NCBI RefSeq assembly: GCF_900537995.1
Contig: NZ_LR027880.1
Span: 2,550,001-2,614,000 of the forward strand
DNA from: Roseburia intestinalis L1-82
GTDB lineage: Bacteria > Bacillota > Clostridia > Lachnospirales > Lachnospiraceae
Length of the DNA: 64,000 nt
Direction: 5' to 3'
A program made the translations under genes and the position numbers. Positions 17,464 through 26,081 of this stretch are shown piece after piece. The notes beneath the pieces were generated by a model. It saw only the letters and a program-made list of their open reading frames with translations. It searched no databases and was not told the origin of the DNA. Within the stretch, counting starts at the first letter, position 1. Each line of letters starts with the position of its first letter.

Positions 17464-18650
17464 CTTTTCTCCTCCTTCAGTCTCGCAAGCAGCTCTGCCG
17501 CCCCTGCACTCTCTCCAAGTCCTCCGTGCTCGTTGGAATACAAAATACACGCGACCGCAATTTTCCCTGCGGCTCTTTTATTCAGGTAAAACATTATCTT
17601 TTGCATGATCAGTTCCATCGTCTTTTCGCACAATCCGGCTTTTTTCAACACATTAACCGCCTCTTCCGTTGTCACGCAGGAAAGGATCTGACGTGCCGTA
17701 TCTGCATCGGCACCCGCTGACAGAGCAGATGACGTGATCAGTTCCATCCGGCAGTCTCCTTCCTGCGAGTGTGTGTTCATGATGCCGCCGGCGACTTTTA
17801 TCAGCTTGCCGATATGACCGGTCAGAAGCATGGCTTCAAATCCATTTTCCACCGCCATATCGATCGTATCTCCGATAAAATTACTGCATTTTACACTCTT
17901 ATCGAGATCATAACCATAAGTCCGTTTCATATAATCCAGTCCGTAATTTCCCGGTGAGACTGCCACAATGGAATACCCCATGGCACGCTTCTGATTTAAC
18001 TCTACCCGGATTGTTTCAAGCAGTGCCCTGCTGCTCATCGGCTCCACAATACCGCTCGTCCCAAGGATGGAGATTCCGCCTGTGATGCCAAGTCTCGGAT
18101 TAAACGTCTGTGCCGCAAGCGTCTCCCCCTCCGGCACGGAAATTTCCACCAGAAGATCTGCCGTTTCATCCGTGAGCGCACAGACTTCCCGCACCTCTTT
18201 TTCGATCATCTCACGCGGCACATGATTGATGGCTGCATTTCCGACCGGCTGGTCTAATCCCGGTTTTGTAACACGTCCGACACCATATCCCCCGTCGATT
18301 ACGATTCTCTGTAAATGCGCGGACTGCCCTTTTTGCTGCATGCTGCCATCCATCGTACTCTTTTGCCGATGCACGGACGGTTCTTTTTGCTGTATGCCGC
18401 CGTCAATCCTTGAAACCTCTGCCACGATATGTGCGCCCGTCGTAATGTCAGGATCATCTCCGCCATCTTTGATCACGGCACAGCTCACTGCAGTTTCACT
18501 TCGCCGGATATCCGTGATTTCAGCATGATACCGAATCCCTTTTGGCGTCTCGATCTCTATCTCATTTTTTATTTTTCCGGTGATCAGCATATATGCCGCC
18601 GCTTTTGCCGCCGCTGCCGCACAGCTTCCGGTCGTAAATCCGTAACGCAT
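17460..18650 (-). CDS. cbiD: Cobalt-precorrin-5B C1-methyltransferase
   Basis: 396 residues: MRYGFTTGSCAAAAAKAA at the N-terminus, AVIKDGGDDPDITTGAHI, GGYGVGRVTKPGLDQPVGNA, and TGGISILGTSGIVEPMSS are CbiD signatures. It methylates C1 in the anaerobic pathway. ATG 18650 is preferred because GGAG stands six bases upstream; an ATG at 18668 lacks a ribosome site. Between DPDITTGAHIVAEVS and the GGYGVGRVT core there is an extra segment of about 36 residues made of two 18-residue repeats, absent from typical family members. Confidence 0.94.
   Translation of the reverse strand: MRYGFTTGSCAAAAAKAAAYMLITGKIKNEIEIETPKGIRYHAEITDIRRSETAVSCAVIKDGGDDPDITTGAHIVAEVSRIDGGIQQKEPSVHRQKSTMDGSMQQKGQSAHLQRIVIDGGYGVGRVTKPGLDQPVGNAAINHVPREMIEKEVREVCALTDETADLLVEISVPEGETLAAQTFNPRLGITGGISILGTSGIVEPMSSRALLETIRVELNQKRAMGYSIVAVSPGNYGLDYMKRTYGYDLDKSVKCSNFIGDTIDMAVENGFEAMLLTGHIGKLIKVAGGIMNTHSQEGDCRMELITSSALSAGADADTARQILSCVTTEEAVNVLKKAGLCEKTMELIMQKIMFYLNKRAAGKIAVACILYSNEHGGLGESAGAAELLARLKEEKR
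18299..18407. repeat. 54-bp in-frame tandem repeat inside cbiD
   Basis: Two imperfect 54-bp units, each containing CTTTTTGCTG followed by ATGC.G, encode DGxxQQKxxS.H.Q repeats on the minus strand. They lengthen a loop before the conserved substrate-binding core; the reading frame is preserved. Confidence 0.8.
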
Positions 18651-18677
18651 AGGTATCTCCATTTCCATTTGTAAATA

Positions 18678-20519
18678 TCAATCCACCTTTTTCGCTGCAT
18701 CCTCCCGCCGCACTTCATACAAAAGTGCATTACAGATCGCAGCAGCCACATTGCTGCCTCCTTTTCTTCCCCGGTTCACGATACATGGCACATCTGTGTG
18801 CAGGATCATTTCCTTTGCCACCTCCACATTGACGAATCCGACCGGAACTCCGATGATAAATGCAGGACGGTAAATTCCATCACAAATCAGCTCATACAAA
18901 CGGATCAGTGCCGTTGGTGCGTTGCCGATGGCAAATATGACCGGCTTGTCCAGTTTTGCTGCATGTTCCATGGAAACGACCGCCCTTGTCACCTTGCGTT
19001 CTTTTGCCTCTCCTGCAACCTCCTCGTCCGCCATAAAACAACGCGCCATTCCACCATGTGCCTCAAGCACTTTTTTGTTGACACCGGAGAGCGCCATATT
19101 TGTGTCTGTCACGATATCCGCTCCTGTGCGGATCAGGTGTTTTGCAATCTCCACTGCATTCTCCGAAAAAGTAAGTGTATCTGCATATCCGAAATCCGCA
19201 CTCGTGTGGATCACTCTTTTTGTCACCGGCTCCTGCTCTTTCGGGATCACAATACCGCGTTCTTCCAGTTCTTTTGTAATAATTGCAAAACTGCGCCCCT
19301 CGATCTCTCCCGGCAGTACAAATTCTACTGCGCCTGTTTTGTGTACCAGTTGGGCTGTTGTTCCAACTTTATCGGCGCACTCCTGCCTTTTTGCTCTATC
19401 ACTTTGCTCTTTCGAATCCTCTTTTACTCTGTCAATTCGTTCTTCTGACTTCTCTTTCATCCGGTCAATGCATTCTACTGCCTGCGCATTTCCATGGATC
19501 TCTCTCAACACCTCTGCAAATATCCGGTTCTGTTCTTCCGATTTTACCGCGATCCGGTAATAACCGCTCTGGAGTCCCCGGAAATTACTACAGTCACGAA
19601 TCAAAATACCACGCTGTAAAAAAAGTTCATCCAGCTTTTTTTCACTGTAAAACAACAGATAATCTGCATCGGAATCATACACAATGCATCCTGCCGCCTT
19701 TAATTCTTCACGCAAAAACAGCCTTTGCGTCTGTATACAGGTCACAGTGCGTGCAACATATCCCTGCTCTTTGATTGCAGCGACTCCTGCCCTCTGGGCG
19801 AATACCGAAAGATTCCACTCCGGCAGCTGCAATCTGATCTTTTCCGCCAGAGTCTGTTCACAGACCAGATACCCAAGCCGCACCCCCGGAATCGCATATA
19901 ATTTGGTAAATGCACGCACCACGACCACATTCGGAAATTCTTCTAAATAACTTAAAAAGGAATATTTCTGTTCTTTTCCGGTCAGTTCCATAAAACACTC
20001 ATCCAGCACCAGTGTAATGTCACATTGTCTGCATTTTTCTGCAATTTTAAATATCAGTTCCGGCTCAACCAGATTTCCGACCGGGTTATTTGGATTTGCC
20101 AGAAACACCAGAGAAATGCTCTCATCTAGTGCATCAAGGATCCGTTCGGTCAGGCAGAATTTTTCCTCTTTTTTCATCTCATAAAAAATAACTTCACAGT
20201 CCAGCGCCTTTGCCGCCTCTTCATATCCTAAAAAGGACGGCACCGGGATCAGTATTTTCGATGGTTTTACTGCGTGTAAAACGGCATGGAACAATTCTGA
20301 CGCACCATTTCCAAACACAAGCTTTTTCTCTGATATCCGCAGCTGTTCTGCAACTGCATTTGCAAGTTCCTGTGCATGGATATCCGGGTAATGTTCCGCC
20401 TCCTCCACCGCCTGATGAAGTGCTTCCCTTACCGAGTCCGGCATTCCAAGCGGATTGGTGTTCACCGAAAAATCCAGTCTTATCTGATTGCGGTATATAT
20501 CTCCTCCGTGGTACTGCAT
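18678..20519 (-). CDS. cobD-cbiC: CobD-CbiC fusion: threonine-phosphate decarboxylase plus precorrin-8 methylmutase
   Basis: 613 residues. Residues 1-350 are a class I/II PLP aminotransferase of the CobD type: LDFSVNTNPLGMP, FGNGASELFH, ANPNNPVG, LDECFMEL and the Schiff-base Lys206 in RAFTKLYAIPGVRLGYL; CobD makes (R)-1-amino-2-propanol phosphate for the nucleotide loop. After a charged linker with 11-residue repeats (33-bp units, about 19376-19475), residues 400-613 are CbiC: HTSADFGYADTLTF, TDTNMALSGVNK, AIGNAPTAL, GVPVGFVNVEVAKE. CbiC moves a methyl group to give cobyrinate. First gene of the operon; start ATG has only a weak AAAGG upstream. Confidence 0.93.
   Translation of the reverse strand: MQYHGGDIYRNQIRLDFSVNTNPLGMPDSVREALHQAVEEAEHYPDIHAQELANAVAEQLRISEKKLVFGNGASELFHAVLHAVKPSKILIPVPSFLGYEEAAKALDCEVIFYEMKKEEKFCLTERILDALDESISLVFLANPNNPVGNLVEPELIFKIAEKCRQCDITLVLDECFMELTGKEQKYSFLSYLEEFPNVVVVRAFTKLYAIPGVRLGYLVCEQTLAEKIRLQLPEWNLSVFAQRAGVAAIKEQGYVARTVTCIQTQRLFLREELKAAGCIVYDSDADYLLFYSEKKLDELFLQRGILIRDCSNFRGLQSGYYRIAVKSEEQNRIFAEVLREIHGNAQAVECIDRMKEKSEERIDRVKEDSKEQSDRAKRQECADKVGTTAQLVHKTGAVEFVLPGEIEGRSFAIITKELEERGIVIPKEQEPVTKRVIHTSADFGYADTLTFSENAVEIAKHLIRTGADIVTDTNMALSGVNKKVLEAHGGMARCFMADEEVAGEAKERKVTRAVVSMEHAAKLDKPVIFAIGNAPTALIRLYELICDGIYRPAFIIGVPVGFVNVEVAKEMILHTDVPCIVNRGRKGGSNVAAAICNALLYEVRREDAAKKVD
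19376..19475. repeat. 33-bp repeats in the CobD-CbiC linker
   Basis: GTCAAT followed by a TTC-rich stretch recurs 33 bp apart (19431 and 19464) with a third, weaker unit. Minus-strand product: IDRMKEKSEER, IDRVKEDSKEQ, SDRAKRQECAD. Confidence 0.7.
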
Positions 20520-20688
20520 TCCTTTATTTCTCTCTTTCTGTAGTCTGTTCTTTTATTTTCGGACATTGAAACAAAACGAAACCACGCTTTGTGTGATTTG
20601 TCGTTCCAAAAATATAGATATATCTTTCGTATTCAGAGTATAACACAAAGTGCCATCTGTACACAATTTTTTGTGTTACAGACGGCAC
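20494..20688. repeat. Direct repeat copy A: cobD promoter and 5' end
   Basis: This stretch (first ten codons of cobD, its leader and promoter) is repeated with roughly 80-85% identity at 23699-23897 in the same orientation; identity was judged by eye. Copy A is joined to the full-length cobD gene. Confidence 0.85.
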
Positions 20689-20693
20689 TTTGT
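20637..20693 (-). promoter_or_regulatory. Cobalamin operon promoter inside a 23-bp inverted repeat
   Basis: Minus strand -35 TTGTGT (20666-20661), 18-bp spacer, -10 TATACT (20642-20637). The -35 and spacer form one arm (20645-20666) of a long inverted repeat whose other arm is 20671-20693; the arms match except one mismatch and one bulge, with a 4-base T loop. The structure could be an operator or, if transcribed from further upstream, a hairpin. No B12-riboswitch consensus was seen between here and cobD. Confidence 0.6.
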
Positions 20694-20712
20694 AATCTAT
20701 TCTTTTAATTCT

Positions 20713-20871
20713 CCTGATTTACAAAACTTTCTAAAAGAATGGGCGAATAAACAGAATACTATAAATAAGTTAAAATATGAAGCTGATCACACGCCAGATG
20801 AAAAGGTAAGACTTTATCTATTAAAGCGAATTAATGATCTTGAAACAGAACTTGAAACCTTTACAATATAA
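20713..20871 (+). pseudogene. 3' fragment of an unidentified gene
   Basis: Coding-like plus-strand tail, PDLQNFLKEWANKQNTINKL through RLYLLKRINDLETELETF, helical and charged, ending in TAA. The frame extends leftwards only through the promoter hairpin, which cannot be its native 5' end, so it is read as a fragment cut at the left border of the AT-rich island. Family not recognised. Confidence 0.45.
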
Positions 20872-20973
20872 AAAGGCTTCACCCTTATATTAAGAGCGAA
20901 ACCTTTACCAAGTTTATATTTTACAGTTCTCTTCATTTCTATTTTATTATGTATTTCCAACACTACAGATGTT

Positions 20974-22737
20974 TTAACCTTGCACCAAATACACATATAT
21001 TTTTTCTTTATCTTTATGTATTTTAATAAATAATAATGGTCTTGACCAATTTTTGTCTCCCATCGAATTATTTATTTCTTCAACCACTTCTTTTGCCGTA
21101 TTTTTACCACTTATTTCTATAACCTTACTATTGGCTCCCCCCATATATTCTCTTTCTCCATATGGCGAATACGAACACATTGCATTTTCAAATGGCGTAT
21201 AGCGAAACAAATTTACTCTTTTTCTATCTGATATCTCTCCTTTATACCATTTATCTGCTGTAAAAAGTAAAAATTCTAACTGGTCGTTCGGCATAGAATA
21301 AAACGATGAATTTTTGTCTGTATTCCTGGTTTCCTCTGTTTTCAACAATTCAAAGACCTCATTTGTAAGCTTCTCATCATAAGTACCCTTTTTATCAATG
21401 TATTTTCCATAACTATTAATTGTTATCACAGCTTTCGTGAAGCCATCCTTGGAAATTCCTGTAACTTCCGTTGTTCCGCTATCCTCCACAATATAATGTG
21501 TGTATGATCCATCTGGTGTAGTCTTTTTCTGAACCAAATCAGTTCTATTCCACGTCCAATCCAAAGAAACTCCTAAAAAGTTTTCCGTATTTACGAGTTC
21601 ATCCATATTTTTCGCTGATTCATCATAATCAAATCCCGTTCCTTCTTCGCGTGAAATATTGGTTTTATACAAGCTATAACTTACTACATTGCAAGAATAT
21701 GTCTTTCCTTTATAAGTTGCTGTTACAATAGCTTTTCCACCTTTTAAATTATTATATATTACAGCACTATTTCCTTCAGGATATATACGCACTATTTTTT
21801 CATCTGACGTATTCCATATAACATCATCACAATCTGCATTATTCAATGTTAAATACGTTCCATCATCCCCATCACCAAATTTCCAAGTAATAGATGTAGT
21901 GCTTAATTTTGGTGTTTTTGTCTCAATGCTGTCATTATTATCAGGCTTTTTATCTTCTGTACTCTCAGTATTTTGTGCATCATCTTTATGCGGCTTCTTT
22001 GCAGCTGTAACCCTTATGTTACATTTTAATACAGATCCGTTTACTTTTGCAATGACTGTCGTATTTCCCTGTTTCTTTCCAGTAATCTTACCGTTTTTTA
22101 CTGTAACAACATTTCTATTCGAAGACGTCCAAACCACTTTCCTGCTTGTACCTTTTACTTTCAATATATACGATTTTCCACTCTCGATAGTGACTTTCTT
22201 CTTGCTGAGCTCCGGTTTTTCCACTTTAACATTACATTTCAAGATAGTACCATTTATTTTTGCCTGAATAACCGTTTTACCTGTTTTCTTTCCAGTAACT
22301 TTACCATTTTTTACAGTCGCTACCTTTTTATTCAAGGAACTCCATTTTACTTTCCCTTTCATGCCTTTTATTTTAAGATTTACAGTTTTTCCAACATTAA
22401 CTATAATTTCATTTTGGTTTAAGTATGCTTTCGCAACAGTAATTTTATATATATATGTATTTCCTTTGTCCTTTATCGTAATTTTAGCTTTTCCAATCGA
22501 TTTTCCTATGATTTTTCCATTCTTTATTACAGCAATCTTTTTGTTGCTAGTCTTAAATGTTGCCTTTCCGCTAAAAGTCTGCTCAATGGCATATGTTTTT
22601 CCTTTCCCTATTGTAATATCCTTTGTTACAGTTTTTGCTTCTACGCTTACATTTCCGATCATACAAACAAAAAATGTGCATATCACTGTCATAAGAATCC
22701 ATATAATGCAACTTTTCTTTTTCTCTAATTTAATCAT
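20974..22737 (-). CDS. Secreted protein with bacterial Ig-like (BIG2) repeats
   Basis: 587 residues: signal peptide/membrane segment (about 10-33, IIWILMTVICTFFVCMIG), then four or five BIG2-type repeats of about 70 residues recognised by the recurring xxxVATVKNGKVTGKKxGxTVIxAK pattern (residues 40-260), a linker rich in Asp/Asn/Thr, one more Ig-like unit (WKFGDGDDGTYLTL), and a C-terminal region of about 220 residues without recognised domain. No LPXTG or anchoring motif at the C-terminus was seen. ATG 22737 is supported by GAGGAGAAAAGG. It is AT-rich relative to the cbi genes and belongs to the inserted island. Likely cell-surface or extracellular; binding partner unknown. Confidence 0.75.
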   Translation of the reverse strand: MIKLEKKKSCIIWILMTVICTFFVCMIGNVSVEAKTVTKDITIGKGKTYAIEQTFSGKATFKTSNKKIAVIKNGKIIGKSIGKAKITIKDKGNTYIYKITVAKAYLNQNEIIVNVGKTVNLKIKGMKGKVKWSSLNKKVATVKNGKVTGKKTGKTVIQAKINGTILKCNVKVEKPELSKKKVTIESGKSYILKVKGTSRKVVWTSSNRNVVTVKNGKITGKKQGNTTVIAKVNGSVLKCNIRVTAAKKPHKDDAQNTESTEDKKPDNNDSIETKTPKLSTTSITWKFGDGDDGTYLTLNNADCDDVIWNTSDEKIVRIYPEGNSAVIYNNLKGGKAIVTATYKGKTYSCNVVSYSLYKTNISREEGTGFDYDESAKNMDELVNTENFLGVSLDWTWNRTDLVQKKTTPDGSYTHYIVEDSGTTEVTGISKDGFTKAVITINSYGKYIDKKGTYDEKLTNEVFELLKTEETRNTDKNSSFYSMPNDQLEFLLFTADKWYKGEISDRKRVNLFRYTPFENAMCSYSPYGEREYMGGANSKVIEISGKNTAKEVVEEINNSMGDKNWSRPLLFIKIHKDKEKIYVYLVQG

Positions 22738-22963
22738 AATCCTTTTCTCCTCATTATAAATATAAAATCTCCTCACGGTGAGTAACCTTTCTGTAGCCTT
22801 CATATTCAACTACATCAATTATAACATGCTGGGTACGAAGTTTTGAATAAATATTTCATAACTTTTCTCACTTTTGGAAATTAAATCTAAAAAGCAAACA
22901 GCCAGCTACAAACTGCTTGATTCATAACTGTCCTAGCGCGTTGCTTTCTTTCTTATTTGTTTT

Positions 22964-23650
22964 TTAATATACATACTTGTCATTTCTTTTATCATAAGCC
23001 TTAACTTTCCTGCAAATCATTTTTTCAATTTTCTTCTTTCGAGTTGTATATCTATCTATATTAGAATTTTTCGCCCAAAAAATAACAGCCACATATAATC
23101 CATAGCAAATTACAGCCCTTAATATTTCAAAACAATCTATTCTTCTAATATTTGATGTAAAAGATGAAATAAATCCATTATCCATTCCATATTGCAAAAA
23201 ACTATTTATGATTATAAACAAATACATATTACCTACCATAAGGAACAAAAATGCTAGAAAAAATTTAAAATATGTAAAAATTTTAAGAATTATACATGGT
23301 AATTGATCCATCCTGTTATCATCATTAGGATAAATATCCAAGTAATCATATATAAATACTTTTAATAACTTTTTATCTGTTATCGTATTATCCGTTTGGA
23401 TTTGAGATGTATTTATCAAATGTATAACATATTTTGGAACACATTCATCGGTATGGTTTATCTGATCTTTTATCTCTTGTAACGCATTTTCATTTCCAGC
23501 TTTTAACGCTTCAATAAATGGAATCAATATCTTATTATAATATTGTTTTTCCCGTTTAAAACCACCCTTAAAAAAAGTATTATATATTAATGTGCACATT
23601 GTAATAAGAGACGTAACTATTGCCACAATAAAATTTATATTTTCTTGCAT
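22964..23650 (-). CDS. Membrane protein of unknown function
   Basis: 228 residues: one N-terminal helix (INFIVAIVTSLITMCTLIY), a soluble stretch with QYYNKILIPFIEALKAGNEN, then two further helices (about 130-155 and 180-200) and a basic tail. I do not recognise the family. ATG 23650 follows a GGGAAAG ribosome site; the frame continues upstream to 23734 only because it runs through the duplicated cobD 5' end. It is read from copy B of the cob promoter and may form an operon with the Ig-like gene, 226 bp downstream, an AT-rich gap with no gene. Confidence 0.6.
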   Translation of the reverse strand: MQENINFIVAIVTSLITMCTLIYNTFFKGGFKREKQYYNKILIPFIEALKAGNENALQEIKDQINHTDECVPKYVIHLINTSQIQTDNTITDKKLLKVFIYDYLDIYPNDDNRMDQLPCIILKIFTYFKFFLAFLFLMVGNMYLFIIINSFLQYGMDNGFISSFTSNIRRIDCFEILRAVICYGLYVAVIFWAKNSNIDRYTTRKKKIEKMICRKVKAYDKRNDKYVY

Positions 23651-23698
23651 ATCACTTTCCCTTTCTATATTTATTGATTGTCCTTTTTTCTCGATTAC

Positions 23699-23897
23699 TG
23701 TATATGTCTCCTCCGTGGTACTGCATTTCTTCATATCTCACTTTCTATAATCTGTTCTTTTATTTTCAGATATTCGAACAAAACAAAGCGATACTTTGTG
23801 TGATTTGACATTCTAAAAACTCAGATACATCTTTCGTATTCAGAGTATAACACAAAGTGCCGCCTGTACACAATTTTTTGTGTTACAGACGGCACCT
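23699..23897. repeat. Direct repeat copy B: cobD promoter with truncated cobD 5' end
   Basis: Carries the same promoter (-10 TATACT 23849-23844, -35 TTGTGT 23873-23868, 18-bp spacer), the same inverted repeat and codons for MQYHGGDIY followed by unrelated sequence. The cobD remnant stops after about ten codons. Similarity ends on both sides at GACGGCAC. Confidence 0.85.
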
Positions 23898-23912
23898 GCT
23901 AATAATTTTTAA

Positions 23913-23960
23913 GATTCGGGAGGCAAAAGGTGGTTTTCAATTTTTTGACCCCCGAATCTT
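23913..23960. other. Inverted repeat beyond the copy B promoter
   Basis: AAGATTCGGG (23913-23922) and CCCGAATCTT (23951-23960) with a 28-base loop; the T run is on the plus strand, so on the minus strand it is a poor intrinsic terminator for the gene ending at 23962. Confidence 0.5.
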
Positions 23961-23961
23961 T

Positions 23962-25002
23962 TTAATAATATCCCGGATATCCATGCTTTGCCCGAAAGGC
24001 TTCCTGGCTGGCGTGGTAATCTTCCAGTGTCATATGGTTTTCCTTTAAATACTGTTCAAACATCAGTGAATCGATCTCATCGGCGGTATACAAAGTACCT
24101 CCCGGATACCGGCAGAATATCTTTTCACCCTGATTGATGCTGCGCATAAAATCCATAAAATCATCCACGTCGATCTTATCATCTAAAAAATCTCTCCAGA
24201 AATTTTCATGCGCCTCGAAACGCAGATTCCAGTCGGACGGAAGCTGACCGATCAATGACATGACCTTTTCATACTGTTCCCTGTTCTCAAAAGAAATAGA
24301 CCACTCATAGCCTTCTGTCTGTCCCGCTTTCCGGCAGAAAATACCCTCCTCGGTATACCAGGTGATATAGCGGATATCCTCTTTATCCGGCTGATCGGCA
24401 GGATATGTACAGGATGTGGAATCTGCCGTGAGCAGATCACCTTCCGTCTGGAACCCTTTTTCCATGGATACTTTTTCCATGGATGCTTCTTCCACAGATG
24501 TTTCCTTCTCCTTTCCCAGCTCTTCTGCCGCTCTTTTTTCCTGTTCTTCCTCCATCAGTTTCCGGATCGCATCTTCTAAGGAATCGAATTTGCTGAGAAA
24601 TTCATCCCACTCTTTCTCTGTAAAGGACTGTGACCCGATCTGATAGGAATTTTCCGTTTCACCATTTTTGATTTTTGTAAAGATCTCCTCAGATTTTTCT
24701 TTTAAAAGCCTGGCATATTCTTCCCGTAAATCTGTGACAGATTGCTCTGAATCTGCCGTTTCTGCCGCTTTCTTCATATTTTCGGACCAATAACTGCTGT
24801 CAAAGCAACCGCTGTCCTCCAATATACTCCTGTCAGAACTTCTTTTTCCGGTATCTAGTTCTTTCATTCCGGCAAGCAGATTATCAGCCTTCTCGCCTGC
24901 AGCCTGAAAATTAAAACGAACCGATTGTCCGGACTTTACGTTTCTCCCGGAACTGCCGGATACAGCAAATGTTCCATAACTTCCTACCCCGTTAACTGTC
25001 AT
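23962..25002 (-). CDS. Uncharacterised acidic coiled-coil protein
   Basis: 346 residues, no signal peptide, no membrane helix. N-terminus is Gly/Ser-rich (MTVNGVGSYGTFAVSGSSGR), then a helical region with coiled-coil potential (about 75-175) containing a short duplicated SMEK unit (15-bp repeat near 24465-24495), then a C-terminal half beginning RYITWYTEEGIFCRKAGQT and ending in an alpha-rich acidic segment (FWRDFLDDKIDVDDFMDFM). I do not recognise a family. It lies 117 bp downstream of a second unknown coiled-coil gene on the same strand, which suggests a functional pair. Confidence 0.65.
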   Translation of the reverse strand: MTVNGVGSYGTFAVSGSSGRNVKSGQSVRFNFQAAGEKADNLLAGMKELDTGKRSSDRSILEDSGCFDSSYWSENMKKAAETADSEQSVTDLREEYARLLKEKSEEIFTKIKNGETENSYQIGSQSFTEKEWDEFLSKFDSLEDAIRKLMEEEQEKRAAEELGKEKETSVEEASMEKVSMEKGFQTEGDLLTADSTSCTYPADQPDKEDIRYITWYTEEGIFCRKAGQTEGYEWSISFENREQYEKVMSLIGQLPSDWNLRFEAHENFWRDFLDDKIDVDDFMDFMRSINQGEKIFCRYPGGTLYTADEIDSLMFEQYLKENHMTLEDYHASQEAFRAKHGYPGYY

Positions 25003-25119
25003 TTTTCTCCTTTCTGCAGTCCGTCTGTCAGTCGGGACTGCTCCACTCCCCTGAAAGGACCGAGTGGTTACTTTATTTATCGGCTGCTTTAACCATTTCC
25101 CCCAGTCCTTTACGGATTC

Positions 25120-25749
25120 TTATGCGCGCATGTCAAACGGGTGATATGCTTTTTTCTCTATGGCATCCTGCTGTAATTTTTCCTCGGTTGACAGTTCCTT
25201 CGTTGATAATTTCTGTCCTGATAATTCTTTCTCTGCAGTTTCTTCTGGTGCTTTCTCCGTTGGCAGTGCTTCGATGTTTTCCGTCAGGTCACCGGTCATT
25301 TCTTCTGTCATCTGATCTGTGATCTCTGACAGCTTCTCCATATTTTCAGCAAGCATTCCCTTGTCATCGTCTGTTCCAAGCGCCTCATCCACAGCTTCTT
25401 CTTTTCTTTCTTCCTCGGTCTTTGGCTTATTCTTCTCTGCCTCTTTGGCTCTTTTCTCAGCCTCTTCCTCCGCCTCATCCATGATATGAAACATCTGCGA
25501 ACTGTTATACTCCTGCTTTGCCGCAGCGATCTCATCCTCATAGGTATGGAACATTTCCAGTTTTTTGGCAATATCCTCCACCGTTTCGGTTTTCATATTT
25601 TTCAGATTTTCTTTCTGTGCCTCAAAAAATGCAACTTTACTGTCCCGCTCTGACTGTCTCTCCATTTTTTCTTTCGTGCTCTTTAACATATTCGGATTCG
25701 GATGTAAAATCCCAGACATTTGTTTTGAAAAATTGATCGTATAACTCAT
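25120..25749 (-). CDS. Uncharacterised Glu/Lys-rich coiled-coil protein
   Basis: 209 residues, strongly charged. N-terminus MSYTINFSKQMSGILHPNPN, followed by long helices (KSTKEKMERQSERDSKVAFF; DEAEEEAEKRAKEAEKNKPK), an acidic stretch and a Thr/Glu/Leu repeat-like tail (KELSGQKLSTKELSTEEKL). No known domain recognised, no signal or membrane segment. The start is preceded by GGGGGTAAAA. Probably transcribed with the 346-residue neighbour. Confidence 0.6.
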   Translation of the reverse strand: MSYTINFSKQMSGILHPNPNMLKSTKEKMERQSERDSKVAFFEAQKENLKNMKTETVEDIAKKLEMFHTYEDEIAAAKQEYNSSQMFHIMDEAEEEAEKRAKEAEKNKPKTEEERKEEAVDEALGTDDDKGMLAENMEKLSEITDQMTEEMTGDLTENIEALPTEKAPEETAEKELSGQKLSTKELSTEEKLQQDAIEKKAYHPFDMRA

Positions 25750-25879
25750 TTTTACCCCCGGTATTACAAATAAATCTTAACATCATTGTTTCTTTTGTTA
25801 ATATCGTCATTTCTGCCATTTTGTTTAAGCAAAAAAGTGTATGGTTCTTAAATCATTTCTTTATTCTTTCAGCAGCTAT

Positions 25880-26074
25880 TTACCTGTAATCCGCAGACAC
25901 CTCCAGATAACTTCGTTTTCCGCTGATATAATCTGCATGTGCACGTTCCGGATCTTTGCCCTTAAATACGGTGCAAAGTCCACACATATCGCAGTCTGCG
26001 ATACACGGAAAGGTATCTTTGATATACTGTCTTCTTTCCTCTTCTGTGGAAGATGCTATCTCTGGCGGTCTCAT
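25880..26074 (-). CDS. Small Cys-rich protein (paralogue of next gene)
   Basis: 64 residues: PCIADCDMCGLCTVFKGKDP carries four Cys in a CxxxCxxCxxC arrangement, followed by YISGKRSYLEVSADYR. The same layout (Cys cluster, then Y.xGxxxxxExxxxYR) appears in the upstream 74-residue protein seven bases away, so the two look like diverged duplicates in an operon. The Cys set could hold an Fe-S cluster or zinc. Function unknown; similar tiny proteins occur in Lachnospiraceae. Confidence 0.6.
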   Translation of the reverse strand: MRPPEIASSTEEERRQYIKDTFPCIADCDMCGLCTVFKGKDPERAHADYISGKRSYLEVSADYR

Positions 26075-26081
26075 ACTGCAC

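Noticed and set aside
18798..19560. Long plus-strand frames opposite cobD-cbiC
   Set aside because: They are mirror frames of a well-supported fused gene and have no domain or ribosome site.
20520..20700. Cobalamin riboswitch expected upstream of cobD
   Set aside because: No B12-box-like consensus or multi-stem architecture was found by eye; only promoter and inverted repeat. A covariance scan was not possible.
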